This document shows, piece after piece, positions 11,209 through 24,071 of a stretch of 64,000 bases of DNA. The translations under genes and the position numbers were made by a program. Origin of the DNA: Sphagnum compactum. Its lineage: Eukaryota; Bryophyta; Sphagnopsida; Sphagnales. The DNA lies in NCBI GenBank assembly GCA_965153455.1, contig OZ234494.1:21700001-21764000 (forward strand), given 5' to 3'. Under the pieces are notes generated by a model. It was not told where the DNA came from and did no database searches. It saw nothing but the letters and a program-made list of their open reading frames with translations. Numbering within the stretch: the first letter of the stretch is position 1; every line of letters begins with the position of its first letter.

Positions 11209-11851
11209 GAACAACCTACTTTTCATCAACATACTTATCTAACACTTATAAAATATTATTGCAAAAAGATGAGTGTATTGTACAAAAACAAATGAATATC
11301 GTAATATGAGGGTGGCTTCAACACATGTATGTCAAATAATTAAATCAAATTCAAATTTCTATTTTCATAATAGGATATTTCAAAACATTCTTTAAAAAAT
11401 CTTCAAAAAAATTAAAATTCTTTTTGAAAAAAATGATTTTTGAAATTTTGAGCATTTCTAAGAATAATATAATGTGTTCCAAAGTTGCCAAGTTACTATG
11501 AGATTTGTCTCCCCCAACCTATCAACATGTCACTTATTGGCATGACCCTACCCACTTGGACCCACCTTTCTACCTATTAGTGGCCCCTATAGTGTAGCAA
11601 GGAACTAAATCTAGTGATGCCAAAATGGGTCCAATGTTGCCATGAAAAAATGTGGGTATAATAAAGATCTTGTTGTCCTTGATTTAAGCTTTATAAGTTA
11701 TTGTTCGAATGATGCTATAAGGTGAACCCTAAATGCAAAGGTGCCCAAAGGCATATTGCAACACCTACATATGGATTACATTCTCAAATGACCAACCACC
11801 ATGTAACTAGGATTTACGCAAAAAATAGTTACAAAATGCAATATGTTCATC

Positions 11852-12230
11852 TTTTTGTAAACTCTAATTGCACATGGTAAAATGGCAAAAGGAATGCAAT
11901 ACTTTTATTGTAGTGCTATTGTAATAAAAGATGGCAAAATGGTTACATGAGTGCAATACCACAAGTTTTCAACAAACTTGAATTGAGAATGGCAAAATGG
12001 AAAAATGAAAATATTACTCTCGCCTTTTTACAAAGTTTAAAATAATTTGACAAGGCCATTTGCATATCTTCACCTTTTTTACAAACTTTAATCTACCTTG
12101 GCAAGAACACTTGCAACATTCTCATTATTTTGCAAACTCCAATCTAACATTGCAAGGGTTTTTGCGATACGACATGTGTTGTGTAAACATTAAATTTTTC
12201 AACAAGATTGAACAGGTAATACTTGCACTC
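11852..12230. repeat. Degenerate tandem array of about 50-60-bp units
   Basis: Units near 11852, 11905, 11968, 12025, 12078, 12129 and 12179 share a TTTT-CAAACTxxAATCTA core. A GGCAAAATGG/GGCAAGAAC block and TTGCAA/TGCAATAC follow. Units are strongly diverged, so exact borders are approximate. Confidence 0.5.
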
Positions 12231-13399
12231 TTCTAAAACATTCATATTTTCTGCCAATGCATTATATACTACATTTTATCTTTACAACATTACATGCATT
12301 TGTTTGTCGTAACATCATTTACAATGTTTCAAAAATAGTTTGCTCTTTATCAATTTTCACACACAAACTAAATACACATAATGCGTACATAATTTGAGTT
12401 TGTACCAAAAGGCAAAGCAAAATGTATACAAATGTACCATGTCATAAAATCAAACATATTCAAAACCCAAAAACTAATCCATGAAAATATGCAAATTACA
12501 CATGGGCAAAAGCACACTAGGGTGTCACAATTTTGGCAAATTGGAATCCCTTTTCAAAGTCTTTTTTTAGTGTAGTTGAAAACTAGTTTAAAATATGAAT
12601 ATTTAGATGATATTGAAAAATACATTTTTTTTTCAATTCCAATTTCAAATCATGATGTTATAAGACATATAAAAAATATCTCAATTTTTTTCAATTCTTA
12701 AAAAAAAATTAAATAATTACATTTTTTGAATTTTAAAAAATCCATAACATAATAAATTAAAATCGCATTTCATTCATTCAAGAGGTCTTTAGTCTTTTTA
12801 ACATAATTCATCCAATGTCCCAAAGTTTCAAACACATAAGATTAACATATTGTAAAATAAAAATCCATATCCATGAATTTTGCAAGTGTGACAAAAAATG
12901 TGGGCAAAATTCAAAAGTCCATTACTTATTGGCTATCCATGATTTTGATTTGATTTTTCATTTCTGAAAGGTTGATTATAATAGTTTTAGATAAGTGAGT
13001 CCCTTTTTTTATTATTTCAATGGATCTTATTTTATTTTATTTTTGTACCTAAAGAATATAGAAAAAACTACCATTCTAATGTCCATATAAGGTCACCATA
13101 GTGTGCAAACACCCACATCATGCATTCTACTTTAAAGTTACCTTCACAATTTGTGTGAGGGACTCCAATTGCATGTCCATTAACACCTAGTTCTTAATAG
13201 AACTAACATATCACACAACTAATGTTACCATCAACTATGATGGTAGCTAGCTTTGTAGATGACCATTCATACATGTGATACCAAATACCTATTAATTTTT
13301 ACATCTAAAATAGACCTTAACAATTCTTTCATCATCGTTCACACATCTTGGCAAGAGCTCTTGGTGGGTATACATGTCAAAACCACCAAGTCTAGAGGC

Positions 13400-13590
13400 T
13401 TAAGTAAATAGGTGGGTAGGTATTTAGGAAGGTAAATGGAGGGATGGGTAGTGAATAGGTGAGTAGGTAAGTGAATAGGTAAATGGGTAGGTAAGAAAAT
13501 TGGTAGATAAATAGGTATGTAAGTAGGTGGGAGGGTAGGCAAGTAGGTAAATATGGAAGTAGGTAACTATGTAACTTCATATGTAGATAA
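13400..13590 (-). repeat. Degenerate GTAG/GTAA tetranucleotide array
   Basis: GTAGGTAA, GTGAATAG, GTAAATGG and similar words repeat for about 190 bp. The minus-strand frames read as P-T-Y-L-P repeats only because of this period-4 sequence. Confidence 0.75.
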
Positions 13591-16500
13591 GTAGGTAATT
13601 GTTTTAGAGGATAGTGCTCTAAAACTTAGATTAAACAATCGATGCATGGGGGAAAGATGTGGGGGTCTTGAGATCAAAACAAAAAACTTGTTTGTGAAAA
13701 CAACATTTTGAATAGGGAAGTGTGAACTTCAATAGGTGCTACACAAAAACATTGACTCAAATGCCCTTTTTGGGGATGTTACATAACATTGTAGTTTTAA
13801 TCTTAAGTTTAGAATTTTTAAAAGATTTGGTGTTATTCTATTATCAAATTACCATCGAACTAAAATTTATTTTAATTCACCATGTGCCACATGAATGTCC
13901 ACATTATTTTTTGTGTTGCATAACATTTTTTATCTAAATTGATGAAAATTCATTTTTTCCTTAACATTGATTTATCGTTGAGTTGTCATCAAGTGTGATC
14001 ACAACCTAATTCAATAGGATACCTCAAATTAAACTATTTTCATTGTTGCCCATGCATTTTACACAGTAGCAAATAGATGTAGATTAAGCCACCCTCTTTG
14101 CATGGTGATGTGTGAAAAGTTGGCATTTCATCATTTGGATTTGGACCAATTTGTAATTTAATTGTGTCTTAACATCCAAAGCATTTGATTTGCACAAGGA
14201 AAGAAACAAAAAACAAAATAAACCTTTTTGAAAAAACATGAAAAAAATGAGAAAACAAAACAATGAAATCAACTCTCAAAGCCCCCTCCCCCCTTCTCTT
14301 CCCCCTTTCAACCAAACAGCAAAAAAAAAGGTGGGGACATTGCCTTCGTTCCTCACATGCACCTTATAAACAACAACAAAAAAAAAAGAATAAGGAGTTT
14401 TGACCTTCCCACCACCTTGCAAGTAGCAACAAGATTAACCAAAAAAAAAGGAAAACAACCAAACGAAGAATTATAAACTCCTCGCCTCTTATAAATAAAA
14501 ACAACAAAGAAAAAGGAAAAAGTGAAAAATAAGAGTTTGGACCTTTTGCAAGCATCATGAACAAACAAAAAATAGTACGGAAAATTGAAATCAAAAAGTT
14601 TGGTCCCTTTGCAAACATCATGAACAACAAAAAAGTATATAAAGCTCAAAATTGTTGTCCTTTGTGAGCAACATAATTATGATGCACTCTAAAAAAATAG
14701 GTGTTTTGCAACTAAACTTGCAATGAGATTTTAGTTGCAATTTTGAATTACAATGACCATTTACAACTCACTATATTTCTATAGCTTGAATGATATCGAA
14801 TGAATTGCAAAAGTTGCAATGGCACAACTCACCATATATGAAGTTATACACATATGCAATTCATGCAACTATGTTACAACTAAATCATTGTAATTATTGT
14901 GTCACTACATTGTAACTACGTAATCAAAAATTGATGTGTTAATTTGGCAATGATGTGTTAACAAATCATCAATGGACATGTGGCAATTTTTAATTTATTT
15001 TGATATTTAATATTTTTATTAATTTAATTTACATCATTCAATTTAGGACCAATAAGATGTTGACACATGGGGTTTATGTCAATAGGTAGATAAGCCTAAA
15101 GTAAGAACTCATTACTACCTAAGGTGAATGCATGATATTGTGGCTCACTTTGTGCATCACACACATGATTTATGTAGGGTACCCTTGGTTTACACTCCTA
15201 TGGCAAAAAATATATGGTTAGATTTGTTAATTGGCCATTATATCTATATTGAAAACTTGATTACTAATACATATGTGCAATCTTTTTTCAAAAAATGTAC
15301 ATTCATCATCAATAATGAACTTTCAAAATTAAAAATATGGACTGATTAACTAATTAAAATGAAATAAATTTAAGATTTTGACATTGAATTTCACTTCGAA
15401 CCGTTTATAAGGACTCAATATATGATATAATTTGACATAATAAACTCATATGTGGAATCCTTGCTTCAAATTTAAGTTATGGACTTTTGAATGATCAAAA
15501 TTGGGGTTTTTTTTCATAAGTCCCTATAAGTTGCAATTTTTTTGGTTTTTAGGTTTTTTCCCGCTCTAACAAATGGCATTGAAATATCTAGGTGGGTTGA
15601 CCTTCATATTGAGTTTATTAGTTTAAATCACTATACAATCCTTCATTTAATTGATAATATAATAACAAACGAACATTTTAACATTACTGAATGAACTTTT
15701 ATGGAATGTTTTATTTGCCAAAATTGAGCGACCATACCATGTATTCATCCCCTAAATTTCTTAAGCTAGGTAGGTAGGTGGTTAAACTTAAGTAGATAAG
15801 TAGGGTGGTTTAAATTAAGTAAGTAGGTCATTTGAGATAATCCTATTTTATTTTGGGTTTAACTTTTAGGGCCAAACCTTTTTTTATTTGTTTATTCCAA
15901 ATGTCATTTATTTTTAAATATTCATAATGCACTTAATTACATACTTTACAAACTTGAAAGGTAGGACAAACAATATGGGATAAAAAAATTAATTGCATTA
16001 ATATTGCAACTCACTACAACTATTACAAGATAAGTTAATGGGCAAACACTTAAGTTCTTAGAGAACTTTAAACTTTAATACATATTCCATTTACTTTTCA
16101 AGTGAATTTTTTTTAAAAACCTTGACTTGATGCACCCACGACTGTTTAAATTGCTCAAAAATGACACAAAATGAAAAATATATGGTTGTCAAAAGTAAAC
16201 GAGATCAATGTTTGGTCACCAGCCTAATTCACAATTTATGATTCAACACATTCATTTTTTTCATGGTTCTTTTGTGTTGTTTTTTTACCTTTAAAATTCA
16301 AATAGTTAATGTAAATCATAATTTGGTGCATCCATAGCATTTTAGATTGTTGAAAATGAACAAAAAAAAGGATATGTGATATTTAAAATAAAATGTTATT
16401 TAAAAAAACATTTTTTATATTTTTTCTATGTTGTTCCTTTGCCTCTAGAGTTGAAACAAATAATGTAGACCATTTTTTGATGTTTAGAATAAAAGATTTT

Positions 16501-16873
16501 AAGGTTTACAAAAAAAAAAATGTGTACATTCCAATGGATTTTATAATACAATGTATACATTATTTCAATATCACTTTAAAACTACACTTTCATTTCAATG
16601 AATTAAACAATTTATCGGTGGTATCATAACATGTTAGTTGCAACATAGTTGATGATTAATCATATTGAAATTGAATGAAAATCTCAAATTGGTGAATTAA
16701 TAATATTTACATAATGAAAACCTAGTGGCAGTAGTTGTATCAATGGCAAGTTTAGTTGAAAATTAGTAGTATAAAAGGTGAAAGTGCCATTTCAAATGGA
16801 TGGTGGAAATTGTAGGTAATATGACAACTTGTTGGTTTTTTTGGTAAATTATCATATTATTTTTCAATTTTTG

Positions 16874-17131
16874 TTCATTAGTTATTTAGTTGCAAGAACC
16901 ATCCACCTTTGCGACTAATAACGACTCAATCTCCCATGATGATGACATGGCATGCTATATGCCAACAAGATGACATGGTCCTATTTGTCAACATCATGAT
17001 TCATGTCATTGATTTGATGAATTAATTTCATTTATTAGTTAGTTGAAAATATGGTTGTCCTTTGCAATGAATAATTATTCAATCTTCCATGTGATGATGA
17101 CATGGCATGCCATTTGACAACAAGGTGTCAC
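16874..17131 (+). repeat. Diverged tandem duplication, about 157-bp period
   Basis: 16874-16978 and 17031-17131 share an ATTAGTT-AGTTG start, a CTTTGC-A-TAAT block, a TCAATCT-CCATG block, GATGATGACATGGCATGC and a CAACAAG end. Divergence suggests an old duplication. Confidence 0.6.
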
Positions 17132-17339
17132 AAATTTTCATAGCAATCCATGATTTTTTGTGACACCATAAATTTTTGTGTGTCTTGAATTTATGGCACT
17201 AATATTTGTTATGGCATGCCATAATTTTGTGTGTGCCATGAAGTTTTTGAAACCATGAAGTCACATGCATGTGCATGTGTACTAAACAATCTATTGTTAA
17301 TTTGTAATTATGATTACAATATTAATAGTTGTTTTGAAA

Positions 17340-18260
17340 AACTGACGCATAACTCCTTGATTTTTTAACTACTTAACACACCAGCTTAGGTTAACATACC
17401 TATTAAATTAACTTATATATGTAGGCTAATTAATAAAAATTTATTTTGTAATACAAGTCACATTGTAAGTTACTTAACTAAACATAAGAAATTTGTTATA
17501 TTTAATATGTTTAAATGCACTTAGAATAGGTTACCTTATTAATAGGTTAACTTAAGTAGGTTTGTTTAGGTCCTAACTTTAGGTTTTTTTTCAATTCAAC
17601 TTAAATAGCCTCATTACAAAATATTTTATCAAGTTTGTAACCACCTCAAGTTTGTGTAATTAGATGTGACTATGATGCAACTAGATACAAATATGATAGA
17701 ACTAAATGCAACATAATTATCCCAGGTTAATTTATTTTTTAACATAAAAATGTTTAGGTTAACCTAGGCTAGGTTCGTAAATAATGTAGGTTGACAAATT
17801 AATTCATGTTAAGTCAACCTAAGGAGGTTAGGTCTAGGCTAGGTTGGTAGGTAATAGATAGGTTGACTTAGGTCAACCCGGGATGACCAAGGTTAAATCA
17901 AGGCTAAATAATTTTTTGAGCTTTATAATTTTGTGGTAAATATAATTAGTATAAAAAATGTGGTAGTGCAATGGATTAGGACTTGAACCCCAAAGTGAAG
18001 GTGAGGTTCAAGTCCTCATTCTTGCAACTTATGATACCTAGGCCATTTGGTTTAAGCTAGGTAGCCTAGTATAGGCTTGTTGGGTTTTAAGAATTTAACA
18101 TTTGTTTTTAATTTAAACCACCTAGCCTAGGTTGCCTAGCATAGGTAGCTAGTTTAGCTAGGTTGATTTTTGGTTAGGCAAACTAAGCTAGGTTGCTTAG
18201 CCTAGCTAGGTTATGTTAGGTTGACTTTTGGTTATGTTAGCTACATGGGTTAAGTTAGGT
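17340..18260. repeat. CTAGGTT-rich low-complexity region
   Basis: GGCTAGGTT, AGGTTGACTT, GCCTAGG and TTAGGTTAAC recur without a fixed period, including two GTTAGGTTGACTTTTGGT words (about 18204 and 18252). Similar TAGGCTA/TAGGTTA sequence reappears at 55.1-56.4 kb. Confidence 0.55.
17950..18030 (+). mobile_element. tRNA-derived SINE-like element or decayed tRNA
   Basis: An A box TAGTGCAATGG (17964-17974) and a B box GGTTCAAGTCC (18005-18015) both fit the Pol III consensus and lie 41 nt apart, as in tRNA genes. The T arm is perfect: TGAGG and CCTCA (18002-18006, 18014-18018) close a TTCAAGT loop. An ACTT/AAGT stem stands where the anticodon arm belongs, but its loop is eight nt, and no matching acceptor stem is seen, so a working tRNA is unlikely. 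Confidence 0.6.
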
Positions 18261-19508
18261 TGACTTTTGGTCATGTGCAATAACTCATAACGTTTTTATA
18301 GATTTTTGACACATGTCATCCATCCATCAAGGCGTCTTTTGCAACACTTAGTTGAATAAAACAACCAAAGTTAATGATGACATGGAATTTCATTATTACA
18401 AGAAAATTAAAAAATCATAGTCGTTACAACAATTGGGCTTTGCAACTAAACGTCCTTTACAACAAAATGGGTGAAACAACATGAGTTTAACAAGTCACTA
18501 GTTGCATATGTGTTTCGTAATTAGTATGTAGTTGTAAAGGCCGGTTGCAAAACCCAAAATGTGTTGTTGTGTTGTTTCAGGTTATTAGTTTGGCATGCTT
18601 TATGCAAAAGAAGTTCACTTTTAAATTTGTAAGTCCTTCTCTGAAACGATAATGTTTCTTGAATTGGTAATACAATGTCATATGGTTGAAAACTTGAACA
18701 TAATTATCAAATGTTGCAACATACAAACAAGCTCCCCTTTTCTTTAATTGTTGAAGCCATGTCATTATGTTGAAAGATAACATCTATGACTGCATCCATG
18801 ATTGAAAAATTACTTGTATACACCTTAATGATAAGAAGACTATGTGATCAATTTAGACTTGATGTTTAAGCCATCTAATCGCAATCATGAATATAATCAT
18901 TATGCCATGATGGTATTTGTTTATGCCATTCCATATAATTTTCATGAATATAGGTGGATGAATGACCATGATCTTGGAAAATCATGCAATTGTGACCATT
19001 GAATTTTGTAATATTAAATCAATAATAATTAAGGAAGATGCATTTAATGGTTGATATTTAATTTCAAAATAAAAATTAGAAATGTATTAAATTTATTTTG
19101 TTGCCACATGGTATCCTAAGCTAAATTCAATAGTTTTTTTTTCCATTTGTGAATTGCCAAATGGCAATTTATTCTGAATTAAAAAAATTATTAACCACTT
19201 GTGGGCTATCACATGGAATGTAGAGGTAAGAAATGAACATTTTTGGCCCAATCACATGATGCCACATACATACACAATATAACAAACATCTTTTTCATTT
19301 TAAATTGTATTAAAGTGAAAGTTCATTCTAATTGAAATCAACATTTGCAAAAAATTTAAAAAATACCATTCTCAAAATATTTTAAAACTTCCATTTGAAA
19401 ATGATTTTTTTCAAAATGTCAATTTACCACATACTTATGGTCATGACCCTTAAAAATAATTGTATATAACATGAAATTATTATTTTAAATTAATTATTGC
19501 ACAAACAT

Positions 19509-19617
19509 GGTTTAAATCATGTGAAATCACATGTGAAAATGGCATACTACAAGTTACATAAAGGTTTAAATTATGTGAAATCACATGTGAAAATGGCATA
19601 CTCAAGTTTCATAAAGG
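19509..19617 (+). repeat. Recent 54-bp tandem duplication
   Basis: Two almost identical copies (19509-19562, 19563-19617) begin GGTTTAAAT-ATGTGAAATC and end ATAAA. Each contains the small palindrome CATGTG-AAAT-CACATG. Confidence 0.9.
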
Positions 19618-22600
19618 TTTAAAATCATTTCAATCACTTTTGGAATATATTCACATTTAAAAATACATAATGATATGTATTTTTTTCAAACAAATATACT
19701 CCAGCTCACCATAATATAAAGAGAAAAAAAATAAAAAATTTCTATTATTTTGCTTGGGTAGGCTCTACCATAATATGTAAAAACATAATGAAAGTTCTTA
19801 GTTTTGACATGGTTAGGTTCATAAATGCATCACCCAAGAAAATAATACAATGTGACTACACAGAGGGGGCCACCATAGTGTGCTTTCACCCAAATGTTCA
19901 TTGGAATCTTGTCTTTGGTGAAGAGGTCACAAATGATTCTACTACCATTGACTAGTCTATTGATAAGATGTCCAATATTCACAATGGTGAACCCATGGTC
20001 ACAAGTCAAGAGGAAGTCAAAGTTTGTTTTTTTAAAAAAAATTGTAATGTTTTTGGACATAATAGGCAATGTTTTTTTTTAAAGCAATTTTTCGCAACTT
20101 GGTGACCAAAAAAAAAAGGGATGGTGAATCCAACAAAAGGATTTTTAAAATTAAAAAAAAACCATTCACCATATCTTGACAAAGAAAACTTAAAAGGTTG
20201 CTAGATTTAGACAATGTGTTCCTATAGGTCGCCAAAACTAGGCAGGATACCAAAAAAAATCTACTAGTCCATTAGGACAGTTGCCATTGATTGCTAATTA
20301 ATGTTGAGGATCCTAGCCAATGCACCTACTTGAGGAATTTGGAAAAAAAAAAACACTAATAGTAGGTGTCCTTTTGTGTGGTTTTATGACAACAAAGTCT
20401 AGTGAGGTCCCCTTATAATTTCTTATGTACTAAAATGCAAAACTAGTGGTTTTTTTAAAAATCTTGCTCACAATGGTGTACTATATTTCAATCTAGGATG
20501 TCTCAACCTTCACTTTTGAACTCTATAATATGGTTTGTTTGTGAACAACAATAAATTATGTTTAATGAACTCTCTCTACTATTTACAATGAAGATCTTTT
20601 TTAAGGCGAACATTTTTATAACTCAAACCAAGTGTTTTTCCCAACATAAAAATGCAAGGTTAAACAAATGCTTGTACTATTTGTGCCCTTCCAACAATTT
20701 TGGAGTGTGCAAGTTAGAAACATATGATTCTATTTGCCGAATAAGGTTTTTGGTGGTTGATGACTTTTGGATCATGACTTTTCAATACATACACTCTCTA
20801 TTTGAATTCCATGATATTGTTCTCTAACAAAATAAGAGGCTCCAATTCATTAACATTCAAGGAACTCAATGCATCTTCTCCTTTTACACCCCTTGCACCG
20901 ATTGTATGTTTGTTCTTAACAATGTTTCCCTTCATTTCTTAAGTTCTCTTATATTGTAAGCACATACAATTTATCAACAAGATGTCTTGTAAGCTCTTAA
21001 CAATATTTGTTTTACAACATCATTAATATTTTAAAGATGCAATTTTTTTTCCCCGAGCTATTATCATCTTTGGTTAACTATCTTCTATTATAATTTTGTG
21101 GTGGAGTGAATCATTCTTCATATTCTATTTGTGCATATACTTCTCCCCAAGCTATCTACTCATTATAATATCACGACATATTCAAGGTCTCCTTCATAGT
21201 GTGATTTATCTGCTCAGGAGTTGAATTAGACTTATGTAGCCCTAAACAAATTTTGAGTTTTCTACAATTTGTTTCTCTTTAAGTTCATATGCTACATCAC
21301 TTTGAAATATTCACTAAATTACATTTCACAATTATAAGAAATCCAAACAACTAGACCAACATTTTGGCAAAACGTGTAAAATCATTAATTTCTCAAGCAA
21401 CGGAAATGCCACCTAATTTGTGTGTGCACAAGGTCAAATCAAATTAAGGTGACTCACTATTGGCATCACAATGGCATTGTCTATGATATGAGTGTAAGTG
21501 AAATGGTTCATTTGTATTTTACATGTTAGAATTTTGTAATAGGGACTTTGAAATTATTAACTTTAGTATGGATATGATTTAAGTATTCATTATGCTTTAG
21601 TTAAAAAATTAAAGGAGAGTTGGACTTGTAAAGGACATTGTATGGACTTTCATTGCCTAACAATAAGACTTTATATGGACTTTAAAATGGTCTAATGAAT
21701 GATATTATGATTATTAAAAACTCCATTTTAGTTAGATAATATATTAATAAAATCAAATTTTAAGGATTTTGCACCATGGCAATTGTACATTATTTCTTAA
21801 TCGAATCTTTGTTGTTTTGTCAATGTTAAAGAATTGAGTTTAAAATTGGGCATATCCATCTACATTTCCCCTATTTACACTAAATTCACTATAAGATTTT
21901 AATTGTCAATTTGTAGGAGCAACTCATGTTCTTGGTGTGCCTTTTTAACTACACTAAACTTGAATGAACTTCGGAATTGACATCACTTGTTTCTACACTC
22001 GCTTTATTCTACATTCATATTGGGACTATTGAAAGTGCTACAAAGGCCAAAACTATTTCACTTTCAATAAACTATTATCCTCCATGGCAATCTGACTTTT
22101 ATTTGCATGACAATCAAATCTATTTTCCTTTCATAGACCTTCCAACACCATAATTAAGTTTGCAAAATGAATTTTCGAATCGACATTGGAAGGCATTTTA
22201 GAATGACACATCCCCATCTTCTCTTATTCTTCCCCTTAACACAAGTTGGAGCCAAAAATGGTTAAATATTTTTGTGGATGATTGCTAGTTTGGAAATATC
22301 ACAGAAATTTGTAAATTTTTTTATAAAAATTATAAAATTAAAAATTAGGTTTACTAATAAAAAATAATTTTAAAAAAAAACGAAAAAAAACCTAGATTGT
22401 GGTGTTGCAAGAACAATCCAATCACGTCTCATTACATTCAATGTTATTGAAGGTCTTTTATACAAAGTGTGAAGTCCTGAAAACTAGAGAATGTACACTA
22501 ATGTCATGTCATTACATCCCCACCAAGGTTTTTTTCTTTTTCCTTTTTAAAATCTAAATTTAAATGTATTTATTTAAATTGTGGATTCAAAATTTTGGTG

Positions 22601-22900
22601 AAGTTTTCCTAAATTTAGCAATTTTGTCGAATTTACACTTTAAAAGAATCCCCAAAAAATTGTCACCACAACGCACAAATTCATACAAAAATAAGAAGCT
22701 AATCCCCACTCTTGGTATTTGGGTTACAATTGCGTTCTTTTGGCTCATTTAAATTTAGAAGTATATTGATTTCACACTCATCTACCAATGCTAACACAAC
22801 ATTAACAAGGTCATAGTAACCATTAGGAACAATTGTTTCTAGTTTGTCCTTTAGGTTGAGTCCTCCCTCTACTAGGTACCTTGTGACCACTTCCTAGAAA

Positions 22901-24071
22901 ATCCATGGTATTTGGTGTTTCCGAAATTTGGCCTACCTATAGGCCATTGCTATTTGAGCATAGCTTTGTTACTTGTGGGCGCCTTTTCTTCCTATCAAGG
23001 AAAAATGGGAAACTTAAGTCATGTTTTGGTGTATTTCCTCACATTTTGTACAAGCAAGAACCCAAAATACATCCACTAACATATGTAGTCTGAGTGGCAT
23101 AAGAGTTTTCTGAAGGTACATAGATACGAAGCAAGAAAATCCTATGAAGAAACAAGCAACACACAATTCTACATGAACAGATGAATGATAAAAGAATGGG
23201 GGGCATACATATTGGTAATATTGTGTTACTGGGTTACTCTTCTTCTTCAGCAGTTCACCACCATCTTCCCGACACTTTTGTCTTTGATCAACGTGGTCAG
23301 ACTTGATGGAAACAGTCCTCACCTGCAATTTTTCTCAAACATTGATCTGTTTAAATTGCCAGGGTTAGCTGCGATGTGTATCTGAAATGAGTCTCAACTT
23401 GCAGAAGAAGTCTGCAGAGGACACAAAGTGTGAAGAAAGAAAGGTTAAGTTCATGAGATACATCATTAGAGGCTTTGTACATAACAGCTACAAATGCTGA
23501 ATGCAAGCTGAAATAGGGATACATACCACGTACTAAAATCCACTGTTGCTGAAAATAGAAATGATATTGATCACACTGCATCAATGTCATAGACAGTCAC
23601 ACTTCATAAACCCACTTGGTTTCCTAGGGAATAACACAAGCATGACACCAATAAAAAACCTGAAGTTGAATTCTCACAGTACAAATGTTAGGCAATCCCT
23701 TTGTGTCATGGATTGTCCGGAATTGTATTCAGAGATCATCAAGTCTTTACTTTCTGATGGAGGAGGAAACATGCCAAAGCTGCTGAAAGTCAGTGCAGCG
23801 CAAGCATGGGTGGTGTCTCTCTTGCAGCGAGCAAGAAACCCAGGCCCTCTCTGCTTCAAGGAAAACATCCACCATGCTTGCCGCAATTGCTGCTTGCAGG
23901 AATGTCATTGACCTGTTGGTTGAAAAAAGTGTCACCTCCGGCATTCAGTAAACCTTTTTGGAACTTTATTTGTGCACTACTCTGCTCTTCCATAGCAGAT
24001 GAAATCAAACTTCAAGTCAAAACAAACTCTAACTGAGAAATATATGTACATGGCAAGCACTAGATTAAACA
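22901..24071 (-). other. 3' flank of the GRAS gene with exon-like block
   Basis: Base composition rises here compared with the AT-rich DNA to the left. On the minus strand an ATTGCAG acceptor-like site near 23324 opens into a frame of about 55 residues with balanced composition (TVSIKSDHVDQRQK region), ending near 23160. It may be a 3' UTR exon or a fragment of another gene. No family was recognised. Confidence 0.25.

Larger units (their letters stand above)
8201..22900. other. AT-rich gene-free interval
   Basis: Nearly 15 kb without a supportable gene. Open frames are short, AT-biased and low in complexity, and no transposase or polymerase motif was recognised. The recognisable content is repetitive: telomere-like motifs, tetranucleotide arrays, degenerate minisatellites, diverged tandem duplications, a tRNA-derived element near 18 kb and CTAG-rich low-complexity sequence. 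Much of it is probably decayed transposon DNA. Confidence 0.6.

Noticed and set aside
17950-18030. Functional tRNA gene
   Set aside because: No matching acceptor stem and an 8-nt anticodon loop; kept only as a tRNA-derived element.
19830-20069. 79-residue minus-strand frame with a protein-like middle
   Set aside because: No family recognised, AT-rich flanks, and no splice or start context to support a gene.
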